From: Prevotella sp. CAG:1185
GTDB taxonomy: Bacteria > Bacteroidota > Bacteroidia > Bacteroidales > Bacteroidaceae
DNA: 59,518 nt
Direction of reading: 5' to 3'
NCBI GenBank assembly: GCA_000436695.1
Contig: HF992505.1
Coordinates: 1 to 59,518, forward strand
The notes under the pieces: generated by a model
Database searches by the model: none
What the model saw: only the letters and a program-made list of their open reading frames with translations
What the model was told of the DNA's origin: nothing
In this document: piece by piece, positions 8,802 to 16,693 of the stretch
Layout: every line of letters starts with the position of its first letter
Position numbering within the stretch: position 1 is the stretch's first letter
Translations under genes and position numbers: made by a program

Positions 8802-8840
8802 AAAAACCACTGATTTAGCATATAAAATTCAGCGGTTTTT
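8802..8840. terminator. orphan terminator-like hairpin
   Basis: AAAAACCACTGA (8802-8813) and TCAGCGGTTTTT (8829-8840) pair over 12 positions with one mismatch. It sits between divergent genes, so no known transcript reads into it. It may end an unseen small RNA or belong to the intergenic repeat family. Confidence 0.5.
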
Positions 8841-8922
8841 GAATATTAAATCAATGAGTTTTTATTCAAAAGTCAATGGATTTGTAGTACTTGCGTATCT
8901 ACTTGATTACAAGCAAGTTGCG

Positions 8923-9004
8923 ATTTGCCGTATTTTACATTGCAAAAGACGGCAAATTAAGAGCTGAAAGGTATCCTTTTACATCATAAAACGGCATCTA
9001 TTGC
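8923..9004. repeat. intergenic repeat modules, copy 1
   Basis: ATTTGCCGT (8923-8931) and ACGGCAAAT (8949-8957) are perfect inverted arms around a TTGCAAAAG core. AAAACGGCATCTATTGC at 8988-9004 matches 14 of 17 positions of AAAAAGGCATCTTTTAC at 37502-37518. TGAGTTT followed by TCAAAA and a TCA-TG motif at about 8855-8880 also recurs near 37532. Confidence 0.5.
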
Positions 9005-9444
9005 AATGAGAAACAACGGCCTATAATTTTCAATACAAAATTACTATAAAACAAGCACTCAATGCAAGATGAGATTTAATAATATATTTTCAAAAAAAGA
9101 AACAAGGATAAAGTAATAAAATTTTTACATACAGACAAGAATAATAGTTACAAATACAAATCCACTAAATCCAATACACCCACCCTACTCCATGCGACAA
9201 GCCAACAAACAAAAAAAAGAAACTGTTACTACAATATAAATGGCATAACCATCAAAATATAATATGAGTATGACATACCATAATCTCCGAATTCATAAAT
9301 TGAATATGTTTCAACACCCTATTAAGAGTTATGCTGACACCGTAAAAGCAAGAGTAACAATAAATTGCAATAAATCACAAAACATTATTTTCACATCAGA
9401 CATTGTTTTTTCCAGAAATTCTTCGTTTATTTTCATTTTTTTAT

Positions 9445-9452
9445 TAATTTTG
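9445..9452 (+). promoter_or_regulatory. -7 box of the GDP-fucose operon
   Basis: TAATTTTG fits TAnnTTTG and lies 32 bases before the manC start. No good -33 element is visible. Confidence 0.6.
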
Positions 9453-9484
9453 CCTTAGTTCTAATTTTATATTATTTTATACCT

Positions 9485-10555
9485 ATGGCTTATAATAATA
9501 ATCACTTGGTCATAATGGCTGGTGGAGTTGGCAGCCGCTTTTGGCCGATGAGTACAACAGAAAAACCAAAACAGTTTATAGATGTATTAGGTGTGGGACG
9601 CTCCTTGCTGCAGCTTACTTTTGACAGATTCAAAGGAATTTGCTTGCCGGAGAATGTTTGGGTTGTAACTAACCGAAGCTATAAAGACCTTGTGTTAGAA
9701 CAACTGCCGGAGATTCCTGCAACGAACATTCTATGCGAACCTTGCAGAAGAAACACGGCTCCTTGTATTGCATATGTAAGCTGGCGCATAAAAGCAAAAG
9801 ACCGCGACGCCAACATTGTTGTTACACCTAGCGACCATATAGTGACAAACTGTGAAGAATTCAAACGTGTCATCACTCAATGTCTAAAGTTCACTAACGA
9901 GACTGACGCTATAGTAACGCTCGGTATGAAACCTACGAGGCCAGAAACCGGATATGGCTATATTCAGGCTGATCTGTCTTCAAGTTCACCACGCAATAAA
10001 GAAATATTCCGTGTTGACTCATTCAGAGAAAAGCCCGACTTGGAAACAGCTAAGAAATATATTCAAAACAAGAGCTATTTTTGGAATGCCGGTATATTCA
10101 TCTGGGGTGTCAGCACTATCGTTAACGCATTCAGAATATATCAGCCAGCAATAAGCAAGATATTCGAAGGCATGCTTCCTATCTACGGAACTCCACAGGA
10201 ACAGGAGGAAATAGACCGCAGATTCCCTGAATGTGAAAACATATCTGTTGACTATGCTATCATGGAGAAAGCCGAAGAAATATTTGTTTGTCCGGCAGAC
10301 TTCGGATGGAGCGACCTTGGCACATGGGGCTCGCTGTTAGTACAGACGAAAAAAGACTTGTATGGAAATGGTGTTATCGGCGATAATGTTTCACTCTTCG
10401 ACACGCATAACTGCATAATACACACATTGGATAAAAAGAAAGTTGTTATACAGGGGCTTGACGGATTTATCGTAGCCGATGACGACGATAAGTTGTTGAT
10501 ATGCAAATTGTCTGAAGAACAGCGCATAAAGCAGTTTTCAAACGATGACAAATAA
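9485..10555 (+). CDS. manC: mannose-1-phosphate guanylyltransferase
   Basis: This enzyme makes GDP-mannose from mannose-1-phosphate and GTP. The nucleotidyltransferase signature GGVGSRFWPMS at 13-23, followed by the conserved KPKQF, is clear, as are the sugar-binding FREKPD and WNAGIFIW motifs. The 356-residue length means it lacks the C-terminal phosphomannose isomerase domain of bifunctional ManC/AlgA, as is usual in Bacteroidales. It is the first gene of an operon with gmd (27-base gap) and fcl (2-base gap), so the GDP-mannose is most likely channelled to GDP-L-fucose for capsule, LPS or O-glycosylation of surface proteins. Confidence 0.95.
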   Translation: MAYNNNHLVIMAGGVGSRFWPMSTTEKPKQFIDVLGVGRSLLQLTFDRFKGICLPENVWVVTNRSYKDLVLEQLPEIPATNILCEPCRRNTAPCIAYVSWRIKAKDRDANIVVTPSDHIVTNCEEFKRVITQCLKFTNETDAIVTLGMKPTRPETGYGYIQADLSSSSPRNKEIFRVDSFREKPDLETAKKYIQNKSYFWNAGIFIWGVSTIVNAFRIYQPAISKIFEGMLPIYGTPQEQEEIDRRFPECENISVDYAIMEKAEEIFVCPADFGWSDLGTWGSLLVQTKKDLYGNGVIGDNVSLFDTHNCIIHTLDKKKVVIQGLDGFIVADDDDKLLICKLSEEQRIKQFSNDDK

Positions 10556-10582
10556 ATTTGAATTCTGGAATAAGCATAATTA

Positions 10583-11671
10583 ATGATGGATAAAAAAATA
10601 GCATTAATAACTGGCATTACCGGTCAAGACGGTTCTTTCTTGGCTGAATTTCTTATTGAAAAGGGATATGAAGTTCATGGACTGCTTCGCCGTTCATCAT
10701 CATTTAACACTGGACGTATAGAGCATCTTTACCTTGATGAATGGGTAAGAGACATGAAAAAGTCAAGACTGGTAAACCTGCATTGGGCTGACATGACAGA
10801 CTCGTCGTCACTGATTCGTATAATAGCTGAAATACAACCGACAGAAATATACAATCTGGCTGCTCAAAGTCACGTAAAGGTGTCTTTCGACGTACCCGAA
10901 TATACTGCTGACACAGATGCTGTTGGTGTGTTAAGACTGCTTGAAGCTGTACGTATTTGTGGACTCGACAAGAGTTGCCGTATTTATCAGGCATCAACAT
11001 CTGAACTGTTCGGAAAAGTTCAGGAGGTACCTCAGACTGAGACTACCCCATTCTATCCACGCTCACCTTATGCTGTTGCAAAACTTTATGGCTATTGGAT
11101 AATGAAGAACTATCGTGAAAGCTATGGCATGTACTGCTGCAATGGTATTTTGTTCAATCATGAGAGTGAACGCAGAGGCGAAAACTTTGTTACAAGAAAG
11201 ATAACTCTTGCGGCTTGCCGTATAGCACAGGGATATCAGGATAAACTATACTTGGGTAATCTTGACGCAAAACGCGACTGGGGATATGCACGCGACTATG
11301 TAGAATGTATGTGGCTCATACTGCAACAGCCTCAACCTGAAGACTTTGTTATTGCAACCGGCGAAATGCATACAGTAAGAGAGTTCTGTACACTTGCATT
11401 TAAGGAAGTTGGAATTGAGCTCCGTTGGGAAGGTGAAGGTGTTGACGAAAAAGGCATTAACGTAAAGACAGGAAAAACACTTGTAGAAGTTGATCCTAAA
11501 TACTTCCGTCCTTGCGAAGTTGAACAATTGTTGGGCAACCCCGCCAAGGCGAAAAACGTATTAGGATGGAATCCTACAAAGACATCTTTCCATGAATTAA
11601 TAAAGATAATGGTTAAGCATGATATGAGCTTCGTGAAGAAACTATATATCAAAGCTCAAATGGCAGAATAA
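10583..11671 (+). CDS. gmd: GDP-mannose 4,6-dehydratase
   Basis: This NADP-dependent short-chain dehydrogenase converts GDP-D-mannose to GDP-4-keto-6-deoxymannose. The Rossmann motif GITGQDGS lies at 11-18, the active-site YxxxK is YAVAK at 163-167, and the family motif NHESERRGENFVTRKI is present. The length of 362 residues is typical. Two adjacent ATG codons (10583, 10586) could start it. Its position between manC and fcl fixes its role in de novo GDP-L-fucose synthesis. Confidence 0.97.
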   Translation: MMDKKIALITGITGQDGSFLAEFLIEKGYEVHGLLRRSSSFNTGRIEHLYLDEWVRDMKKSRLVNLHWADMTDSSSLIRIIAEIQPTEIYNLAAQSHVKVSFDVPEYTADTDAVGVLRLLEAVRICGLDKSCRIYQASTSELFGKVQEVPQTETTPFYPRSPYAVAKLYGYWIMKNYRESYGMYCCNGILFNHESERRGENFVTRKITLAACRIAQGYQDKLYLGNLDAKRDWGYARDYVECMWLILQQPQPEDFVIATGEMHTVREFCTLAFKEVGIELRWEGEGVDEKGINVKTGKTLVEVDPKYFRPCEVEQLLGNPAKAKNVLGWNPTKTSFHELIKIMVKHDMSFVKKLYIKAQMAE

Positions 11672-11673
11672 GC

Positions 11674-12771
11674 ATGTTGGACAAAAAATCTAAAATATTC
11701 GTTGCTGGGCACCACGGACTTGTGGGGTCTGCGATTTGGAACAACCTGAAGCAAAAAGGATACAACAATCTGGTTGGACGCACACACAAGGAACTGGATT
11801 TGCTTGATCCTGTTGCCGTAAAGAAGTTTTTTGATGATGAAAGGCCCGATGCCGTAGTTCTTGCAGCCGCTCATGTTGGAGGTATTATGGCAAACTTGAA
11901 CCATAGGGCCGATTTTATTTACCAGAATCTTCAAATACAGCAAAACGTTATCGGAGAAAGTTTCAAACATAATGTTAAGAAACTGCTGTTCCTTGGCAGT
12001 ACATGCATTTATCCTAAAATGGCGCAGCAGCCTATGCAGGAGAACGCATTGCTGACATCAGAGCTTGAATACACAAACGAACCTTATGCGATAGCAAAGA
12101 TTGCCGGATTGAAGATGTGTGAGAGCTTTAGCCTGCAATATGGCTGCAACTATATTGCCGTCATGCCGACCAACTTATATGGACCAAATGATAATTTTCA
12201 TCTTGAGAACAGCCATGTGCTACCTGCAATGTTACGCAAGATATATTTGGCTAAGTGTCTTAATGAAGATAATTGGGAGGCTGTACGCAAAGACTTGGAT
12301 TTAAGGCCAGTTGAGGGCATAAGCGGACAAAACACTAACGCCGAGATACTGGACGTACTCAATAAATTCGGAATAACACCGCAAGCCGTTACCCTATGGG
12401 GCACAGGCAGTCCGATGAGAGAGTTCCTTTGGAGTGAAGAAATGGCTGATGCCAGTGTCTTTGTCTTATTGAATGTTGATTTCAAAGACACTTACGCACC
12501 TGATCAAAAAGAAATAAGAAATTGCCACATCAATGTTGGTACAGGCAAAGAAATAAGCATTCACGATGTTGCTGAAAAAGTAAAGAATGAAATAGGTTTC
12601 AAGGGCGAACTGCTTTGGGACGCAACAAAACCGGACGGAACTCCAAGAAAACTTACTGATGTAAGTAAATTACATAAACTTGGATGGCATCATAAAATTA
12701 AAATTGATGAAGGTATTCACAAGCTTTACGAATGGTACAAACTTGGAATATGCATTAATCACAAGAATTAA
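11674..12771 (+). CDS. fcl: GDP-L-fucose synthase
   Basis: This 3,5-epimerase/4-reductase completes GDP-L-fucose. It shows the Rossmann GHHGLVGS at 12-19, GSTCIYPK typical of the family, and catalytic YAIAK at 138-142. At 365 residues it is about 45 longer than E. coli Fcl, through an insert around residues 195-235 (region of VRKDLDLRPVEGISG) that I recall from other Bacteroidales enzymes. It follows gmd after 2 bases and ends at a strong terminator. Confidence 0.95.
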   Translation: MLDKKSKIFVAGHHGLVGSAIWNNLKQKGYNNLVGRTHKELDLLDPVAVKKFFDDERPDAVVLAAAHVGGIMANLNHRADFIYQNLQIQQNVIGESFKHNVKKLLFLGSTCIYPKMAQQPMQENALLTSELEYTNEPYAIAKIAGLKMCESFSLQYGCNYIAVMPTNLYGPNDNFHLENSHVLPAMLRKIYLAKCLNEDNWEAVRKDLDLRPVEGISGQNTNAEILDVLNKFGITPQAVTLWGTGSPMREFLWSEEMADASVFVLLNVDFKDTYAPDQKEIRNCHINVGTGKEISIHDVAEKVKNEIGFKGELLWDATKPDGTPRKLTDVSKLHKLGWHHKIKIDEGIHKLYEWYKLGICINHKN

Positions 12772-12791
12772 AGTCTACCCTGATAAAAAAC

Positions 12792-12835
12792 AAGAGGCTG
12801 CTTCAACATTTAATTGAAACAGCCTCTTATTTTTT
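12792..12835. terminator. bidirectional terminator, fcl / xylA
   Basis: AAGAGGCTGCTTCAA (12792-12806) and TTGAAACAGCCTCTT (12814-12828) pair with one mismatch, flanked by A and T runs on the two sides, so both convergent operons can end here. Confidence 0.9.
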
Positions 12836-12886
12836 ATGCGACAGACAAATATTCAAGGTTTTATGCCACGATTTTGTCTGTCGCAT
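12836..12886. repeat. 14-bp inverted repeat beside the terminator
   Basis: ATGCGACAGACAAA (12836-12849) and TTTGTCTGTCGCAT (12873-12886) are perfect inverted arms with a 23-base spacer. It lies directly after the fcl terminator and 19 bases from the xylA stop codon, and has no T tract of its own. Confidence 0.75.
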
Positions 12887-12905
12887 GGATAATTAGTAGC
12901 AATTA

Positions 12906-14228
12906 TTATTTGCAATACCAGCTTACAATTGTTTCATACAATTCCTGCTTGCCAGAAGTTTGTTTAGGCTCACCATTCTCCTTAGCATAAGCAACTATAT
13001 CTTCAAGAGAAAGTTTGCCTTCCTCAAACTCTTTACCCTTACCTGCATCAAATGAAGAATAGCGCTCCTTAACCATATCTCCAATCGGAGATTTCTCTAT
13101 CAAGTTGGCTGCATTCTCCAAAGCGCGGGCCATAGCATCCATACCACTTATGTGAGCAATGAATATATCCTCAGGATCAGTTGAGTTACGACGCAGTTTT
13201 GCATCGAAATTAGAACCGCCATTGCCAAGACCGCCATTACGGATAATCTGCATCATAGCCTGAGTTAACTCCCAGTTGTCAATCGGGAACTGGTCTGTAT
13301 CCCATCCGTTCTGATAATCACCACGGTTAGCGTCAATGCTGCCAAGCATACCATTATCAACTGCAACTGCAAGTTCATGCTCAAAAGTATGACCGGCAAG
13401 TGTTGCATGGTTAACCTCAATATTAACCTTAAAGTCCTTATCAAGACCATGAGCGCGCAAGAATCCGATAACAGTTTCTGTATCCACGTCATACTGATGC
13501 TTTGTCGGCTCCATTGGTTTCGGCTCAATCAGGAATGTTCCTGTAAATCCTTTAGAACGAGCATAGTCGCGGGCAGCCTTCAACATATTAGCCAGATGGT
13601 CTTTCTCACGCTGCATCTGAGTGTTCAACAGACTCATGTAGCCTTCACGTCCACCCCAGAATACATAGTTAGTACCACCAAGTTTGATTGTTGCATCAAT
13701 TGCATTCTTTATCTGAACAGCAGCACGGGCAACTACATCAAAATCAGGATTTGTTGCAGCACCATTCATATATCTCTTATGACCGAATACGTTAGCCGTA
13801 CCCCAAAGCAACTTGATGTTAGTACCCTTCATCTTCTCAAGAGCATAATCTGTAATAGCTTTCATACGAGCCTCATACTCTTCGATGGTAGCGCCTTCGT
13901 CAACCAAATCAACATCATGGAAACAGAAATATTCGATTCCAAGTTTTCCCATAATCTCGAATCCGGCATCCATCTTGTCCTTTGCACGCTCTACGGCATC
14001 AGCCTTTTCGTCCCAAGGATAAACACGTGTACCGCCACCGAACTGGTCACCACTTGCAGCGCCTAATGTATGCCACCAAGCCATAGCAAACTTCAACCAA
14101 TCCTTCATTTTCTTACCCATTATTACCTTTTCAGCATCATAATAATGATAAGCTAAAGGATTATTACTTTCTGTACCTTCAAATTTAATCTTTCCTATCT
14201 GTGGAAAATATTCTTTTACCATAACCAT
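12906..14228 (-). CDS. xylA: xylose isomerase
   Basis: This enzyme interconverts D-xylose and D-xylulose using two divalent metals. It shows class II family motifs: VFWGGREGY, metal-binding LIEPKPMEPTKHQYD, and DANRGD. The length of 440 residues is typical of class II enzymes of gut Bacteroidales. The frame allows ATG at 14228 or 14222; the second gives MVKEYFPQ, closer to relatives. The gene follows xylB by 46 bases on the minus strand, so the catabolic pair is one unit. No xylose transporter or xylR regulator lies next to it in this window. Confidence 0.97.
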   Translation of the reverse strand: MVMVKEYFPQIGKIKFEGTESNNPLAYHYYDAEKVIMGKKMKDWLKFAMAWWHTLGAASGDQFGGGTRVYPWDEKADAVERAKDKMDAGFEIMGKLGIEYFCFHDVDLVDEGATIEEYEARMKAITDYALEKMKGTNIKLLWGTANVFGHKRYMNGAATNPDFDVVARAAVQIKNAIDATIKLGGTNYVFWGGREGYMSLLNTQMQREKDHLANMLKAARDYARSKGFTGTFLIEPKPMEPTKHQYDVDTETVIGFLRAHGLDKDFKVNIEVNHATLAGHTFEHELAVAVDNGMLGSIDANRGDYQNGWDTDQFPIDNWELTQAMMQIIRNGGLGNGGSNFDAKLRRNSTDPEDIFIAHISGMDAMARALENAANLIEKSPIGDMVKERYSSFDAGKGKEFEEGKLSLEDIVAYAKENGEPKQTSGKQELYETIVSWYCK

Positions 14229-14274
14229 TATGTATTAAATTATTAAACTTATATAATTATTTCAGATTTGTTTT

Positions 14275-15774
14275 TTAATGATTTATTTGCTGCAACAATT
14301 TGTCCTTCCATAAAGAATAGGCCTGCAAATACTCTGAACGATGCCTGTCATCAGGCTCAATGACAGCAAGCTTTTTCAATGTACTGAAAGCCTCCTTATT
14401 ATCTTTATAAATGCCACAGCCTATACCGGCTCCTTTAGCAGCTCCAACGCTGCCGTCTGTTTCATAAAGCTCTATTGTAGCACCACTTACTCCTGCCAAT
14501 GTGTTTCTAAACAATTCACTAAGGAACATATTAGCTTTTCCGGCATGTATTTTATGAATATCCATGCCCATCTGCTGCATTACTTCCATGCCATAACAGA
14601 AACTGAAGACAATGCCCTCTTGAGCTGCGCGCATAAGGTGAGCCTTACCATGCTTATTGAAATTGACTCCATGAATTGAACAACCAATTTCTTTATTTTC
14701 AAGTACACGCTCTGCACCATTGCCAAATGGTATTATAGTAACACCATCACTTCCTATAGGCACACTGGCCATCATATCATTCATGTCAGAATAAGACATT
14801 CCCTCAGGAGCCACATTACGGCGCATCCATGCATTAAGAATGCCTGTTCCGTTAATACAAAGCAAGACGCCAAGACGTTCCATGTCTTTCTTATAATTAA
14901 CATGGGCAAAAGTGTTTACACGGCTCTTATTGTCATAATTAACTTCGCCCAATACGCCATACACAACACCAGAAGTACCTGCCGTCGATGCAATCTCGCC
15001 CGGATTAAAGACGTTAAGACTAAGTGCGTTATTCGGCTGATCACCAGCTCTATAGCTTATAGGAGTTCCGGCCTTCAATCCCAGTTCATTAGCAGCTTCC
15101 TCAGAAACTTCACTCTGAATGCTGAAAGTGGGAACAATATCTGCTATTAAACTTTCGTCAAAACCAAAATAATCCAAAAGGAATTTAGCGACACACTTGT
15201 TCTTAAAATCCCACATCATTCCTTCGCTCAATCCACTTATTGTGGTGTTGATCACTCCACTCAGCTTCATTGCGATATAATCGCCGGGCAACATCACCTT
15301 ATATATCTTTTCAAATACATCAGGTTCATTGTCTTTAACCCATGCAAGTTTTGACGCCGTAAAGTTACCGGGAGAATTAAGAAGATGACTAAGGCACATC
15401 TTCTCACCTATACCCTTGAAAGCATTCTCTCCATAAGGAACAGCTCTTGAGTCGCACCATATTATAGAAGGTCTAAGCACCTGCTGCTGCTTGTCAACAC
15501 AAACCAGTCCATGCATCTGATAAGATATGCCAATAGCCTTAATATCTTCACCTTTCACTGAAGAATCAGCCATGACCTTTCTCAAGCTTAGTTTTGCATT
15601 TTCCCACCACATTTGCGGATCCTGCTCAGCCCAGCCAGACCTGACAGCTATTATAGGCGCCTCCTTTTCAGGATAAAACGCGGATGCGACACATACGCCG
15701 CTATCTGAATCAACTAATGATGCCTTAACAGACGAACTGCCGACATCAAAACCTAATAAATATCTTCCAGCCAT
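14275..15774 (-). CDS. xylB: xylulokinase
   Basis: This FGGY-family kinase phosphorylates D-xylulose at O5 and feeds the pentose phosphate pathway. The N-terminal phosphate-binding motif GFDVGSSSVKASLVD starts at about residue 8; GWAEQDPQMWW and the second-domain INGTGILNAW and GSVGAAKGAG motifs follow. The length of 499 residues is normal. It is upstream of xylA in transcription order. I see no TAnnTTTG box just upstream, so the promoter may need an activator or transcription may come from the gene before it. Confidence 0.95.
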   Translation of the reverse strand: MAGRYLLGFDVGSSSVKASLVDSDSGVCVASAFYPEKEAPIIAVRSGWAEQDPQMWWENAKLSLRKVMADSSVKGEDIKAIGISYQMHGLVCVDKQQQVLRPSIIWCDSRAVPYGENAFKGIGEKMCLSHLLNSPGNFTASKLAWVKDNEPDVFEKIYKVMLPGDYIAMKLSGVINTTISGLSEGMMWDFKNKCVAKFLLDYFGFDESLIADIVPTFSIQSEVSEEAANELGLKAGTPISYRAGDQPNNALSLNVFNPGEIASTAGTSGVVYGVLGEVNYDNKSRVNTFAHVNYKKDMERLGVLLCINGTGILNAWMRRNVAPEGMSYSDMNDMMASVPIGSDGVTIIPFGNGAERVLENKEIGCSIHGVNFNKHGKAHLMRAAQEGIVFSFCYGMEVMQQMGMDIHKIHAGKANMFLSELFRNTLAGVSGATIELYETDGSVGAAKGAGIGCGIYKDNKEAFSTLKKLAVIEPDDRHRSEYLQAYSLWKDKLLQQINH

Positions 15775-15857
15775 AATATTAAATGTACTTTTATAGTAAA
15801 AACGATTAAGAGACGTGTTTCCCTATTTTTTTGTACCTAATTGTATCTTAAAGTGTC

Positions 15858-16187
15858 TTAAAATAAAGATAACGATAAATCATCATTATCATTCTTCTTT
15901 GGTTCCGGCTCATCATCTTCAACAAAATCAAACTGCAACTGATTGCCGGCCTTTGAAGAAAGGTTTATACGATAAACGCCGCGTACCTCTGTTTTTTCAA
16001 TGATTGAATCAGGCGATTTACTATTACGAATAAGATATGCGGATACATAATGATACACATCATCAAATGTCACAACATTGAAAAATCCATTGTTGTGGTT
16101 AAAAACATGCTTTGCTATCTTTTTAACGCTCAAGCCCTTGGGGCCTGCTTCGCCAAGAACAAAAATAATATCGCGGTCGTAGTTCAT
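15858..16187 (-). CDS. conserved hypothetical protein, possible winged helix
   Basis: I do not recognise a named family for this 109-residue protein. The first 75 residues look like a folded domain with a helix-turn-helix-like stretch (GPKGLSVKKIAKHVFN) and a helix rich in Tyr/Val. The C-terminal third is acidic and low in complexity (VEDDEPEPKK, then NDNDDLSLSLF), probably disordered. It has no signal peptide or membrane segment. It lies 83 bases before xylB and 69 bases after a winged-helix gene, with a terminator in that gap. A DNA- or nucleoid-associated role is possible but is inference only. Confidence 0.7.
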   Translation of the reverse strand: MNYDRDIIFVLGEAGPKGLSVKKIAKHVFNHNNGFFNVVTFDDVYHYVSAYLIRNSKSPDSIIEKTEVRGVYRINLSSKAGNQLQFDFVEDDEPEPKKNDNDDLSLSLF

Positions 16188-16201
16188 AGTATTACAAAAT
16201 A

Positions 16202-16239
16202 AAAAAGGACCGGTAAGCTAATATTACCAGCCCTTTTTA
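16202..16239 (-). terminator. terminator after the DUF2582 gene
   Basis: On the minus strand AAAAAGGGCTGGTAA and TTACCGGTCCTTTTT pair over 15 positions with two G-U pairs, ending in a T run. It stands between the DUF2582 gene and the next gene downstream. Confidence 0.8.
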
Positions 16240-16256
16240 AATATTCTTTCTACAGA

Positions 16257-16547
16257 TTAAGCTAATGTAATCTTATTCTCTGCATCCTTAATCTTACCCT
16301 CTTTAAAGAGCCAGCCCATACCGAGCAATGTCTCTTCTGTGGTAATCTTAGCTGCTTTAGCAATTTCAGCAACACTCAAGGGCTGTTCTGCTGTAGCCAA
16401 GGCCTGATAAACATCACCAGCCTTGAAACCAACTGTTTCAGCATTAATCTCGAAAACTACCTTCTTTGCAGTACTTCTCTTCGGTGCTGCCTTCTTTTCA
16501 GCTGCCTTCGTTGCAGCCTTTTTTACACTTACGTTCTTCTCTGTCAT
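16257..16547 (-). CDS. winged-helix protein (DUF2582-like) with Lys/Ala-rich tail
   Basis: The protein has 96 residues. Residues 1-29 are rich in Lys and Ala (KKAATKAAEKKAAPKRS) like histone H1 or bacterial Hc1 tails. Residues 30-96 match the DUF2582 winged-helix domain (GFKAGDVYQAL, then PLSVAEIAKAAKI and GMGWLFKEGKI). A basic tail plus a winged helix points to a nucleoid- or DNA-binding protein, but no function is established to my knowledge. It lies 146 bases downstream of aspS and has its own -7 box, so it is probably separately transcribed. Confidence 0.85.
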   Translation of the reverse strand: MTEKNVSVKKAATKAAEKKAAPKRSTAKKVVFEINAETVGFKAGDVYQALATAEQPLSVAEIAKAAKITTEETLLGMGWLFKEGKIKDAENKITLA

Positions 16548-16612
16548 AATTTAAGTAAAACACATTAAGATCGACTATGTCATTGACACACAATCTTTTC
16601 AAATTTTCGATG

Positions 16613-16620
16613 CAAATATA
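16613..16620 (-). promoter_or_regulatory. -7 box of the DUF2582 gene
   Basis: Minus-strand TATATTTG fits TAnnTTTG and lies 65 bases before the start codon at 16547. No clear -33 element at the usual distance. Confidence 0.55.
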
Positions 16621-16693
16621 ATGCTTTTATTCAAATTAATAAAAATTTTATCAAAGAAAAATAGCATTTAATACATTACACCGCTTTTTTATA

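Larger units (their letters stand above)
8580..9484. other. 905-base intergenic region between divergent fabD and manC
   Basis: No supported gene. The stretch contains the fabD promoter at its left end and the manC -7 box at its right end. Between them are a terminator-like hairpin at 8802-8840, an inverted repeat ATTTGCCGT/ACGGCAAAT at 8923-8957, and a module AAAACGGCATCTATTGC at 8988-9004 that recurs in similar form at 37.5 kb. A 64-codon frame at 9264-9458 has no recognisable features and is rejected. Confidence 0.6.

Noticed and set aside
9264..9458. 64-codon plus-strand frame before manC
   Set aside because: It overlaps the promoter region of manC, has no recognisable domain and an unusual composition.
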